From: Trogon surrucura
Lineage: Eukaryota > Chordata > Aves > Trogoniformes > Trogonidae
Direction: 5' to 3'
Length of the DNA stretch: 64,000 nt
NCBI GenBank assembly: GCA_020746105.1
Contig: CM036617.1
Coordinates: 171,024,412-171,088,411, forward strand
Position 1 is the first letter of the stretch. Every line of letters begins with the position of its first letter. Below are positions 11,447 through 24,400 of this stretch, piece by piece. The notes beneath the pieces were generated by a model, which was not told the origin of the DNA, did no database searches, and worked only from the letters and a program-made list of their open reading frames with translations. The translations under genes and the position numbers were made by a program.

Positions 11447-14400
11447 GTAAGAGAAAGCTGATTAATTCTACCCTTGCATTCTGAATTATGTGGAGCAAAT
11501 GCTTCATTTCAATTTTACCTTCTTCCACTATCTGTCATACTCCTTTGCATACAAGGAGCAGGATTGCAGAGATGGTTAAGATTTGAAATTATGGGGTTTT
11601 TAAAGGTCAAAATGACCTTGGGGATTGTGAATACAAAGTATTGGAGCCTTATTTCTTTTTTATACCTAGTTCTGCAGCTGCCCAAGGGCTGAATCAGGGC
11701 TTGAGAGCTGGTCGATGCTGGCAGCCTGTCCATGAGCTGTCCATTGCAAACTGGCCTCCCTGTGAATTATGGGCCACCTATGCTAAATTCTGCTGCTGTA
11801 CATGGGAACTAGAGCCGTGCCAAGAGAAGTTAAATTACTCTCACTTTAACCTAAATAATTGTTGTAGTACCTGATTCTTAGTCAACACCTTAGGGCTAAT
11901 GAATGCTGTGTAAGGAACAGCCTGAGAAAGGGAATCTCCTATTAAGCAAAGGGAACAAGAAATAAAAAGAAACACAATTGCAGTCATCACTTTGGATAAT
12001 GAGTGCCCAGGTCCTACTTTAGGCATTCCATTGGAGAAGCTTGCTTGCTGAGTTCATGGATAAGGTCCTTAGCAGGTCTTGAGAAAAGAGTAGTCATGTG
12101 GGCAACCAACAGTTAAAATTTATTTCATGCCATGGTCCTCTAGGCTGGAGTATGAAATCTCAGTGTTGATCGCTTTGTCTTCTCTTTGTTCTCTGCCGTT
12201 CCAGAGGTTTTTCTACCATTTCTGACTTAGCATCCGCTTTTTGATTTTTTTTTTAATCTGTCAGGAAGGGAAGATAAAACAGGGAGAAACCCCTAGTTTC
12301 CTATCATTCTTCCTGTCACATGATTTTATGGCCAGCAAGAGGAAGACTACCATTTGGGACCTCTCTGACTCTGCTGTCCCTTAATGTAGTTGATGTTTCA
12401 CTGATTGCTTCAAAAATAAATTAAACTGGAGAGGACTGGGCCACCGAGATAAATACCTGAAATGCTCACACAGGATTTAGTATGGGTCAACAGCTCAGTG
12501 TTAAATCCACGCTTTCCATTTGGATCAAGTTTTCCAGTGCCATCTGCGCGCATAGAGGAATAATAAGTAGAGGAGTTATTTCGTATGTCTCAGAAGCATA
12601 GTAAAAACCTGGATTTTGTTGCCAGAGACAGATGAAATGATGTCCTCACTCTTTCTTTTGGGGATGCACTGAATTTCAACTCTTAAGATGGAGAAAATGG
12701 AGCTGTGAGCATGGATGGATTCAGTGCGATGTCAGTGTCTTGGTCGAGCTGCGGTTGAGTTGTGTGTGTAAGGTGGGCTTCCCCTAAGCTGAGCCCTTGC
12801 CTTCTGAGGTGAGCTGATCTCTTCGAGAATCCTGCCTGCTCCCTGTGCTTCAGTCGCTGAATCAGGGTGAAGTCCTTCGGGCAGTGGAGACCTGAAGCCA
12901 GCAGCAGTACGCAGGCGCTGGCAGTCCTGTGGCTTCAGGAGTGACACAATAATGGTCTGTGCAACTTCCTCCGTGCTTTTGCTCAGCAGCGCAGAGGCGT
13001 ATCTTAGGCAGACGACCCTCCGTGTCTTCCTCAGGTCCCTGATGTCACCCGTGTAGGGAAGCAGAGCAGCTTGGGCTAAGCGAGGTCTGGCGCTGTATGC
13101 ATCAGAGCTGTGCAACGTGGAAGAGGGCTTACCACAGGGAAGGTGGAAGTCTCTGCTAGCCTGCTGCTTTTAGGGCTCTCTGCTGAACCTGGAGCCTAGC
13201 TCAGCAGCTCTTAGTGAGTGCTCCTGTTAGGCAGCAGTTTAGACCTCTTTGCTTGCCACCCTCCACCATCTCCTTCTGGCCCTTCCAGCTACATATGTCC
13301 AACCTGTTTGTCTTGGAGGGAGTGCTTTCTAAAATCCTCTGAGCACTAACTAGTGAGGTCAATGTTTTCTAATTATCCTAGTATCTTTTTTGAGATGCTT
13401 TACAGGAGTTTCATCTTTCCAGAGAGCATGCCTCCCTTTCTTATCTCTACATACTTTCTTTTCAGACTTGAGAAACACGACAACTGTATTTACAGAGCTT
13501 CCTGGCCACCACTGCTTTTCCTCCCTCTTCAAGCTGTTCAGATAGTTAAAGATGACATAGGCATTTCCAAGTACTTTCTTGCTTGTATGAATATGCATTT
13601 TTAAGATCACTGTTGTGTAGTATCTGGGTGGATATCTAGACAATGTCAGCTGAGGCTGGTCCACTTCATTTCATTGCAGGTGAAAAGTCCAATTCTTTTT
13701 CTTTCATATGGCCTTCACTTTTCACTCAGTTTCTTATTAGTAAGAAAACAGTAATGCATGTATAAGCAGGAGAAAAAAAAAAATACCTGAGTTATTTTTC
13801 CCTGTTTTTACATACCTCCCCCTTCCTGGTTGTTCAAATAAAGTAGATTGGCATTCTGGTTAATAGAGACAAGCTGTTTATTAGGCATTGCAGGAAGGCA
13901 GTAACAGAGTTAAGAGAGGAGAGACTACATTTCCAGGCAACGGATGAAGAGCCAGTTCTCCAAATCGCAGTGTTCTTGTCTCTTTGGACTTGTTTCTCTC
14001 AGCTTCTCTTTCCAGATGACCTACCTGTCTTAACTGACTGTATTAGGAGCTAATTTAGTCAGCCTCAACAGCCTTTCACCAGATCACTGAAGTACATATT
14101 AGGTATAAATTCTCATTTGTATCTGCTTTTATTGTGTTTTTGAATATCAGCTCTGTGTATCTTGTTCATTTTCTCTCAGGAAAACAAATTCACCTGTCAA
14201 ATACTGCTGGACTTATTTCTTCAGGCAAGATGTATCCATACATGGAAATTCATGGCAATCAAACACATCAACAAGAATACAGTATTTAGCGAAAACAAAA
14301 AGAAGAAATTTTTATGGGCAGAATATACTGTAGATCCAGGCTGGGCTAAATAAACTACCTAATCAAGATGAGATTGTTTCCTACTTCTGTTTTTATTGCA

Positions 14401-17400
14401 CATCGTTTAATGTTCTTATGTGTTTTTTTGTCTCTGATGCTCAGTAACCAATAGTTACTGTTGTAGGTACAAATGAGGAGGGAAAGGGAATAGTGCTTAG
14501 TAGTGCTGTTTAATTCATAAGGTAGTTAGGAGGGACAGAAGTACCTTGACAGGTACAGAGCAGTGCTGCATCTTGCTGTAGATTTTATTCACCAGAAGTC
14601 TGAGCAGAATGAAAGCTTTATTTTTAAACAAGTTGTCATTGTCTGGTCTTTACAACTTATTGGGCAAAACTGCACAGTCTGAGACGATTTAGGCTAATGG
14701 GAGCGGGTGGCACCATACCTCTGCTGGGGGGAAAAAAGTGCCCTTTTTTGTATATTTTGTTTCTCAGAGATTGTCTTCACATAGTGTGTAGCACTGTCAG
14801 TCAAAGACGGCATTTCAGGGTTGAGGTAATAATGAGATTTTCCCTATTCAGCTATTTTAGAGGCTCTACTATTTTGGCTACCCTTAGGGAATATAAAATG
14901 TGTTAGCAGTTAAATCCATGACAACAGATAACTTACTTAGGCGTCAGATTTAGCCCAGCTAACATGCAGGCAATTTAACTGGGTAGAACACAGGCCATGC
15001 TGGCATGAGGGAGAAATGAATAAATCTGTGCTCCAAACACAGCAGAGTGGGGGTTTGAATAGGGGTCTCAGGTCTTTGGGAGAAACAGGACAGACAGGCA
15101 GTTGGAGATTTCTGCTACAGCTTAGGCAGGTTGTGACTGGGGCAGGTTTAAGTGGGTTTTAGTGGATTTTTACTGAATTTAGACACTTGGATGTGTTTAA
15201 GTGCCTAAGAAATTACATGATGTGCAAGTGAGGATTTTGATGGGATATCAGCATTGGTTTTAAAGGACTAAAGATAAGAGGATTTCCTCCCTTTACCTCA
15301 AGCACTTCTATTTTCTAAAGAGTTCATCTTTCCCATCACTTCTTCTGCTGTTTGTTTTTTTTTGTGTGACCCAACTGATTAGCAGGAAGATCCATTTCTG
15401 CCAACGGTGTCTATGATGCCAATACAGACCAAAACAGGGCTAAATGCTTGAAAAGGCTTGAAATAATAGGAAGGGAATAAAGTGGACCAAGGCAATGAAG
15501 CTGAGGCTTCACTCTCGCTGGTAGTGTGTACTGTGTCAAGCAATAGATCATGGAAGGACAATTCATTCTGCTCTGCAATGCAAATTAGGGTGTTTAAAAG
15601 GTAGGCTGGTATTTCTGCAGTTTTGGAGGTTTTAGGTCAGAAGTGTCATTGTAGTATAAATAAAAATCGATGGGCCATCTCAAATACATCTATCATCTAT
15701 TTAAAATCTCTGTCCTGAAATTTATTTTCTTGAAATTCTGGAGTAAAATTCTTTGAAGTTGGGTAATACGGAGCCAAAATCTAATGGAAAGTCATTGAGG
15801 TTTATGTCCCTGGGTTCACTTTTGAAAATGGGATTTAAATGGCTGTGGTGCTTTCAGCTGTATTTCTTACTGGTCCTAATTTTATCTGCCACCTGTATTG
15901 GTAAGCAGAGAGGAGAACAAGGCGTAAATGGCGTGGGAAGGCAGAATTAGAGCGTGACCGATGGTTCAATCTGTCAGCAGAACTGGGGCCATCAAATGAA
16001 ACGGTCAGGCCTCAGGTTCAGAGCAGAAGGATGTGCTCCTCGTTTAGCTGTGCAGCTCCCTGCCATTAGGCGTTGTGGAGGGGCACAAGTTTCCATGGAT
16101 TCAAAAAACAAGCGAGCGAATTCAGGAAGAGTACTTCAAAAGCCCCCAAGGACAAAATTAATCCCGCTGGCTGAGAAAGTACTTGATCTGCAGATCCCCA
16201 GCAGCTGGAAAGTATTCTGGCGAGCAGCACTGAATGATTCTTCTGGTTGTGAGAGTCTTCTCAAGGCCACTGTTTTAGCCAGGATATAGGCATAGATTTA
16301 ATGCAAGCCAATATGCTTCTTACAGTCCAGCACCACAGAACCAAGCTTTCCTTTCTCCTGAGGTTCTTTGTGAGATATTGACCCTGTTAGAGTCACCCTG
16401 TTGATTAGGCAGGTCAGCTGAGAAATGTTTTATGAGTCTATGTCATCTCAGGGAACACATGCATGGCTTAAGATTGAAGCAGTGAGAAAACAAATGGAGG
16501 AAGTTTAAGATCTCTTAAACATGTTGGCTTCACTGAGCTGAAAACAGAAGGATTTTTTAAAAGCGATTTCTTGTGTTTGTGACTCCTGTTCAGGGCAATG
16601 GTAGGTCACAGCAGCTGGCTGCATGTTTCTCGACAGCTTGGCTGCGCTGGGACTGACATTTCCCTGTCCTCTTGTTCTGAGGTGGGGACAAAGCCAACTG
16701 TAGCACAAAAGTCACAAAAAAGGGACAGTTAATATATTTTCCTCTATCTAGTCCCCACTGCTGGAATGTTGTCTGGGTGAGAAGACAATAAAATCTTAAC
16801 TTTAAAAAATATATATGAAAAAATCTCCAAAAAGACATGAGAAGAAAAGGGACAGATGAGCTGATTAACCTTTTTCATTGTGAGGAAAGGAGAGAAATTT
16901 TGCCTCTTTGTTAAAAGATGATTGCCAGGTCTGCCCAGTGATAAAACTGCAATTTCCAAAGGTGTTTTCATTTCCGTTGTTTGGGATATGATTGTGCTGA
17001 ATTTAGCAGCCAAATAAATGGAGTTAACAGGTTCACCTTGGTGTGAATTCCTGGTAAATAAGCTATTTTTTCCTGTCAGCCCTTCCTGCGGTAGTTAGCA
17101 ATTAGTGCAAAAATGGATTTCTTTGGTCTTCTGCTGTACCACGTAGCAGAAGTACATTCAGTAATTGGCATTGATGGTTTGTGTTTTGGTCTCCATGGCC
17201 GCCTGTTTTGTCTGAGAGAAGTGACAGGTCCTGCTCAGGTGAGGATGCCGCTGGTGTGTTTGCACAAGACAGTAACATCCCTCTTCCAAATAATTCAGGT
17301 GAGACTGAGCACATCTGGACATTTTCTGGACCGACCAGATCCTGTGGAGTCTGATAGTGACCGAGATCTCCTTAAGTTATAATATCCTGCTAACTGACGT

Positions 17401-17738
17401 AGCATCTCGCCTCGTCTGTGGTGGGACTTGTAGGCCAAATACCCCAAACATTCCAGACCAGCAGATTGTTGTGAACCCTTACAAAACTGTGTTAATAGTT
17501 TTTCAGTTGGAAACTGTTACACGTTTCTGGTGTGTGCCCCATTTTCAGAAACCTCAGCGATGGTTTGCAAATGGCACCGAGCATTCGATGTACCTCCTCC
17601 TTGCTGCCTGAGGAGTAATTTCCATCTTCAGAGGATAAATGGCACCAATGTGTAGTCCTTGGTATGATGATGCCTTCCCTGAAGCAGGGCTTGTGGCTCA
17701 GTGGCTTGGGGTTTGGGTTTTGGGCTTGGTTAAACAGA

Positions 17739-17769
17739 TTTTCACTGGGCTTTCACTGGGTTTTCACTG
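17739..17769 (+). repeat. Short imperfect tandem repeat (TTTTCACTGGG)
   Basis: Three adjacent copies of a unit close to TTTTCACTGGG(C), about 11-12 bp long, probably arose by replication slippage. No function is suggested. Confidence 0.7.
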
Positions 17770-17826
17770 TTGACCTGGCGTGGGATTTTTTTTTTGGTAA
17801 ATTTGTTTGATTTTTTTCTGCTGCAG

Positions 17827-17875
17827 TCTGTCTTGGGCATGTTGTTGGTGAAGAAACCTTTTCTCTTGCTGAAAA
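17827..17875 (+). other. Exon-like interval, 49 nt
   Basis: The acceptor is a T-rich tract ending CTGCTGCAG. The donor is AAAA|GTAAGTA, strong at the intron side. Two frames are open across the interval. The phase-0 frame (SVLGMLLVKKPFLLLK) could be joined to the donor at 9981 without a stop inside the interval; the other reads CLGHVVGEETFSLAEK. No family is recognised, and intervals of this size with good signals occur by chance. Confidence 0.13.
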
Positions 17876-20664
17876 GTAAGTAAAACTTCCAAAAGTCTTT
17901 GATACTCTCCAGTTGTAAGGAGATTAATGGCTAGGGCTCAGCTTTTCTGCCCTGCTAGAACATCTGTGCGTGCCCTGACAGATCCTATGTGGCTTCAGGA
18001 CCTATAAAATGAGGACACTGGCTCTTTGGTCACTGGTTTCCTGCTTCTGAACAATTGATTTTAAGCTATTGTGTTTAATGTAGTAGAGACTGACCTTGAA
18101 TTCCAAAAGAACATTTTAAAAGGAAATGCTTCACTGGCCCATCTTATGTTTTTCAACACTGTTTTTAATAGAAAATAAGAATTTGATTTACAAAAGTACC
18201 ACAAAAATATATTTCTGCTGAAAATATTGTGGTTTTTTTTCCCTGAAAAACTAACCTCTAGTTGAAAAAAATGGCTTAAGGCTCTTTATTCTCAATGGGA
18301 AGTCAAAATATTTTCCAGAAGGAGAAAATTCATTATTTTTTCCCCAATGGCAATATAGTATTAGTGCCTGCTTGTTTGATTCAGATATTCTACTTTTCTT
18401 GTAAATGAATTAGCATTTACATCTGTTTGGTGGGGTTTTTTTATTATTCATTCTGGACATTTGCTAGCATATAATTATTCATACCAGTAATTGAATTTGC
18501 AAATCTCCCAGTATTCTCCATCCTTTTCAGATGCTCTTAAAACTCTTCTATTACATGTTCTCTTCATCTTTTTTTTTCCAGCTTATTTCTGGGCAGATGA
18601 GTGAACACACTTTTTAATGCATTTTAATTATCTTGCTTTTTGTCAAGATATATTTTCAGGTAACACAATTAATTAAAACTCCATTAACCGTTTAAAAAGG
18701 ACAGATCCCCTAGTGGCAAGCCTTTGGTGCTGGCTGGTGCTGGCCTACTTGAGTTAATGAGTGCAAATGGAAGTATGATACGTATTGACTTGCTCAGAAA
18801 TAAAGGGGAATTTTTGTCTTTTTTCCTTTTCTATTTATTTATTTTTAATGCATAAAGGCAGCCTGAATAGATATTCTTTCCATTGCTTTTTACCATTTAG
18901 ATTCAGTCTATTTGGGTTCTTCCCGAGCGTTAAATTGCAGGGCTATTTTATTTTTTGGTTTTGTTCTGGTTTATGCCGTTTTGTTCTATGTTGTTGAAAG
19001 CAGGGCTGATTGTACGCACTTGGGATGTCTTCTCAGCAAACGGATTCCCACTGACCTTTAGTAAGAAAGAATTGAGACAACTTTTCTAAGCTTTTTACTA
19101 TTTGCATCCACTCTCAGCAGAGATAGAACTGTGCCCAGCCTTGGAACTGAGCCCCTGTGTCCAGCCTCAGAGGCTTTTTTCCTTCTTGCTGCCAGACTGA
19201 CCCGTTCCCATCCCCTGCCACTCCCTTCCCTCCGGAGCAGCCAGTTGCTAAGGAAACTTGTTCAGGCCATGGGAAGCTCAGGTAGACGGAGGGGTTTGCT
19301 TTTTTTCCTAAACTGTCTTTTAACATAAAGAAAACTTTTCGGAGAGGGCTGCTTTCAGCACTGCTCGCTGCTGCCAGGCCAGCGACTGGTTTGGGCCAAC
19401 GGGGCTTTTGTGGCTTGCGAAGCACCTGCACGAGAAGGCACCTGAGCACAGAGACTGCCTTGGTGGGGGAAAGGAGCAGGAAAAAAGGTCCTTCTGCAGA
19501 GTGTTAAGTGTTATATTACGCAAATAAAGTTTGATTTTTTTCTTTAATTTACTGAGGAGAAGTGTGGCCAGAGAGCTTTCTAGGCTGTAACCCTGAGTGC
19601 CGTCATGGCAGAAACGATGTAGAATGAGTTGAGGGTATGCAGAATAAAATCTCCCTGGCTTTGGGTGATAAGAGAAGCCATAGTTTCCTGACTGTTATAT
19701 ATAATTCCTCCTTTTAATGGGTGATCCAAAAGGGTGTTTTTATCCAAGGGGACTTTTTAACTTTGCCCTACAACAGGTGACTTTTTTTAACTACTGTTCT
19801 CAGATTCTAAAAAGTAGAAGTGAAGCTTTAGCAAGCAGGAATGTGTATCTACAAATGTAATACTCTGGTAATTCACATATGTTGGGAGAAAAATAGCAGA
19901 TTTATATCCTAATAGCCTGGCATACCAGTTCTAGAGGTGGGTGTGAGTAGTCAAGACTTGTACTTGGCACCTCTGCCACCAGACTCTACAAAAATTGGAA
20001 TAATTCAGAAAAAAGTAGTTACTTTTGTTGAGTATGTCTCTTACAGAAATATGGCAATGGTGGAAAATAAAGGAATTTCAGATCACTAATAGTGGGTACT
20101 AATCTAATGTAAATCCCCAAGCAGGTTAAGTTAATGCATTTTCGGCACGGTGCCTGCAGTAGGATGGAGGGGAAGGGATGGAAAAGGATGAATCAGCTCT
20201 GATGTTTTGCAAGATCCTGTCTTCTAGTTCAATATTGTCTTGTTTTCTTTGCCTGAATTTATTTCTGACAGGTGGTGACAGAATGTTTTCATTAAAGAAA
20301 GGCAGATACCTTCCTAGAATCACAGAAATCATATAAAGACTCCTGTGACAAACCAGTATTCAGACTTACAAGTGGCCAGATTCTCTTTGCCAGTTCTTTA
20401 AAGCTTTGAAATTCCTCATGGCTGCCTGACATCTTTTTTGTTCTGGGCCCTGCTATCCAGCAGTGCAAGGAGGAGAGCACACAGGCTGTATCACCTGCTG
20501 CCTGCCTCTGCCCAGGGGCGTAAAAGGGCTGCCCACAGGAGGCCAGGTCAGCCTCGACCTGGCTGAGCCTTTTCCCTCGGCAGCCCTCACACCTGGGTGG
20601 GCTCAGGGCAGTACAAGCCCGCATCCCGACGTGCTTTAGCACTGCTTGACGTTGAATTACAGAT

Positions 20665-21498
20665 CACAGAATCATAGAATGTTTTGGGTTGGAAAGGACC
20701 TTTAAAGGTCATCAAGTCCAACTTCCCTACAGTGAGCAGGGGCATCTTTAGATCAGGTTGCTCAGAGGCCCCTCCAGCCTGACCTTGATTGTTTCCAGGG
20801 ATGGAGCCTCCACCACCTCTCTGAGCAATCTGTTCCACTGTTTCGCCACTCTCAGTGTAAAAAATTTCTTCCTTATATCTAGTCTAAATCTACTCTCTTT
20901 TAATTTAAAACCATTTCACTGTGTCCTATTGCAACAGACCTTGCTAAAAAGATCTCAATCTTTTTTTATAGGCCTCCTTTAAGTATTCAAAGGCAGCAAT
21001 AATGTTTCCTCAGAGACTTCTCCAAGATGAACAACACCAACATTTTCAGCCTTTCTTTCTCGGAAACATGTTCCAGCCTTCCAGTCATTTTTGGTCCTTC
21101 TTCTGGACTCGCTCCAACAGGTCCATGTCTTTCCTGTGCTGAGGACTCCTGAGCTGAACACAGCACTGTGAGTGAGCTCTCACCAGAGCACAGGGGCAGA
21201 ATCACCTTCCTTGACCTGCTGGCCACACTTCTCTTGATGCAGCCCAGGATGCATGTGGGCTGTGAGGCCACATTGCTGGCTCATATTCAGCTCTTCATCC
21301 ACCAGCATGCCCAAGTCCTTCTCCACAGCCTGTGCTGATACTGGGAGTTGCCCCAACCTAGGTGCAGGACCTTGCACTTGGCCTCGTTGAACCTCATGAG
21401 ATTCACACAGGTCTACTTCTAGAGCTTGTCCAGGTTCCCCTGGATGTCATCCTGTCCCTCAGGTGTGCCAACTGCACCACTCAGCTTGGTGTCATCAG
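20665..21498 (-). mobile_element. CR1 LINE fragment, longest in the window (~834 bp)
   Basis: On the plus strand this begins with the reverse complement of the CR1 tail (AATCATAGAATG, then GGTTGGAAAGGACC). It continues with the block containing CCAGGGATGGAGCCTCCACC and passes through AGTCTAAATCTACTCTC. It carries on into upstream ORF2 sequence such as GACCTTGCACTTGGCCTCGT and CAGCTTGGTGTCATCAG, where recognisable homology stops. It is therefore a minus-strand, 5'-truncated CR1 with the 3' UTR and the last few hundred bases of ORF2. The minus-strand frames in it are short and broken by stops and shifts, so it is dead. The adjacent 177-codon minus-strand frame at 21504-22037 does not look like CR1. 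Confidence 0.95.
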
Positions 21499-24400
21499 AT
21501 CAGCTATGTCATTCTTTTGCTAGAGCCTCTGAAGTTAGGGTACAGTTTTAAAACTACTGCTAAGGGAGGGTAGGCTGGTGCGTTGACAAGCTGGACATCG
21601 GAAGCACTCTCGTAACAACACCACTGTAAGAATAATATGTTATTAGCACTCGCAAAGGGTGCTTGTGCCTCCTTTGTAGATGGCTGGTGGATCCTGATGC
21701 TTAGGGAACAAACATGTGAAATCTGAATCTCAACTGTCCATGTGAAGTGGCTGTGCCTCACCTCATATGTCCTCCAGAACTGGTCGCTTGAGCTTGCTCT
21801 AGTTCCCCACTTGTGGTTCCCCAGTGAATTTGAATGAGAATGTGGGTCACTGTCAGACTGCAGCACCATGGAGGCAGGACAGGGCAGAAATGACCGTCTG
21901 TATGACCAGGGTGGGCAGGGAACCACACAGCTACCGTTTCCAGCTTCAGGGCCAGGAACTGTGTGTGGACGAGATCTCCCGGTACAGGGTGGGGCACTGC
22001 CTGATGAACCGAGCGCTGTTGTCGTGAGCCTCAGCAAAGCCAGGCACGCTGGAGGCGTTTTTTAATTGCCGCTTCTGGTGTGCTGAATGAACCTCCACCT
22101 CCAGAATAGCCTGCCTGTAACAAGTGCCCAGGTGTTCAGGCTGGGTTTACTGTTCTCTATGGTAACTAAATTTAAGCAGAGTATAATTTAGAAATGAAAG
22201 ACACAAATCACTAAATCAGAGGGAAGAATGGCATTGAATCACATGAGGAAAAAGTAATAGTTTCCTTAAGTTAAATAACAATCAGTTCATTTTTTCCTTG
22301 CTTCTGGAGCCTGTTTTGATTTTGTAAGTGCTTTTTCATCCTTGGCACTGCTAGTGTAGAGATTTTGAAAGTATGTGTGTGTTCTCAAATTTTCTTCTGT
22401 GCCTGACATCAGCATTGTTCACTTGACTTGCCTGAGTGTTCAGTTCAGTCCCCTGGGCCTACACAGTGGTCGGCTTTGCCTGTCCCACAGGGCAGGTTTT
22501 GGCACACAGCTTTAGGGGTGCTAATGGGGGGTGGTGGAAGGGAGGAGATACTCACAACAGGGCTAAGTGTGCGTTAAAAACTTGTTGCCTTGATGTACCT
22601 CATTACTTGTAGGACTTCTCATCTTCACAGTTCTTATAAGCATTAATGAATCCTCATGGCACCACTGTGAAGGAATGTAGATATATATTATCACTATGCT
22701 ACATGAAAGGGCAAGAGTTAAAATTTTCTCTCTCTTTTCACCAAAGGAGCCAAGGGGAAGAACAGTAGTTATAAAAGACTGTCTTGTCGAAAACAACTAG
22801 AATTTGTCTTTCTAAGACACTGCATTGTAAAAGCATACACTTGTGTAGGCACATGCATCAGTGCTCCCCTGAATAAAGACATGTTCCTAAACCAGTTCTT
22901 GGGAAACCAGCGCAGCTTTGAAATAGCGGAATGATTTTGCAGGGAAGAGCTGTCAGGATTTTATATCTGTTATTGAGCTTACTGATTTTTTTTCATCCTA
23001 ACAGGGTTTAAGATTAGAGCTTGGTTAGCAATTTCAGATTTTTCTTGTGCGATTTCTCATTCCCTATGCCTGAGTTTGAAAAGGAGGACGGAGGAGAAGG
23101 AAGGGACGGCATCTCCAGAATATGTGAGGAGTGGGGCTTGGGTCGCCAGGCTGCAGATGGAAGGAGAGCGAGCAGTGGAAAGAGGTGGCTCGGGGCTGTG
23201 GATGCCTGACAGGGTTGTGGTCGTGAAACTCCAGTTGATGGAGGAGGCATTGCTGGGACCTTCAGGGGCTCTTCTCTCTTAGTTCTGCTCAAGTGTCCTC
23301 AGCTCGGCTCTGTAGATCCTGGGCATTGTCTGCTCCTGCTGCCTGTTGTTGTCATCCTTTTGTAGCCAAAGCCTTTTCAGCGTAGTTCCACCCTTGCTGC
23401 ATCCACCTCCTCCCATCTGTATTTGTTCTCTGCTCCTAGCAGCTCCTTGGCAACCTGCCGCACGAGATATAATCTGCAGCCTCACTTAGAGAATTACTCT
23501 GCTCTGACCTCCTCTGTGTTGCAGACTACTTCTGCTTCATGGGGCTTAATCCTGCGAAGAGCTAAACTCAGCTCAAACTAGGCACCCTTACCTGAGAGTG
23601 ACTTCCCATAGGTGGATATGTGGTTAAGAGGAGAACGTGTGGAAGTACATTAACCTCTACAGAGTAGAAATCAGTATGATGAATTCAGTTTTTGAAGTCT
23701 GTAAACTAATTCTAGCTGTTTAAAATCACTTTTTAGGGGGAGGATCTTCTTTCATGAATAAAAAAAACTGAAGTAAAAATGAAAGCCTATTCAGTATTAT
23801 CCATTCTAAAACACTAATGTATTTCTTTTACAGGTAGCACCAATGAACATCATTCAAGGCAATTTCTTTATACATAAATAGCATAAACCTAGAGATGCAT
23901 TGGAAGTAATATTCTGTAAGACACAGGTATAATGAAGAACTAGGACACAGATAATTATGTTTCTAATCAAATTAAGTTTCTGCATACTGAAATATCCATG
24001 AAACAACCCTTCTGAGGCATCTTAAATGGCATAAAACTCACCAGCTCTGTTCCTCCTGATTCTAATGCCCACTGCAACCTGTGTGCTCTGAATTCTACAG
24101 CCTGACACTGTGACTTGTTCACAGAAAGACTTGACTGCGTTCATTTGCTTGCCGTAACATCGTTTCAGAAGCTGTAAAGGCCATTTTTTTCTGTACCTTG
24201 GGTTGCTCCATGATAACCTCTTTATTTCCTGCAGGTGTTTCCCTTTCTGCTCTCCTTCCAAAGTTCCCACAGATGCTGCCTCTCGCCTCTGATTGTTCTG
24301 CTGTTCTCTTGGGGTCCATCCAGCAGTGCCGTGTCCTTTCATACCCCCGGCAGGTGCTGTGGCTCTGGCTTGCCTTGGCCCCAGTCCCTGTCTCCTGCCC

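Larger units (their letters stand above)
10571..20664. other. Presumed first-intron DNA, repeat-poor
   Basis: Ten kilobases with no recognisable CR1, only poly-T and poly-A runs, and short unrelated open frames. If the donor at 9981 is real this is the 5' part of intron 1, where enhancers often lie. I see no site that can be named. A minus-strand frame at 12732-13115 (127 codons) lies in a slightly CpG-richer patch. It has no recognisable domain, and frames of this size recur throughout the window. Two exon-like intervals are listed separately (11374 and 17827). Confidence 0.5.

Noticed and set aside
12732-13115. 127-codon minus-strand frame, hydrophilic and protein-like
   Set aside because: No domain or splice context was recognised, and frames of similar length occur throughout the window. 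A retrocopy is possible but unsupported.
17113-17382. ATG-led frame MDFFGLLLYHVAEVHS... ending at CAG|GTGAGG, resembling a first exon
   Set aside because: There is no CpG or TATA context and the peptide is not recognised. Donor-like GTGAGG strings are frequent.
21504-22037. 177-codon minus-strand frame next to a CR1
   Set aside because: It lies 5' of the CR1 but lacks reverse-transcriptase residues, and its composition looks random.
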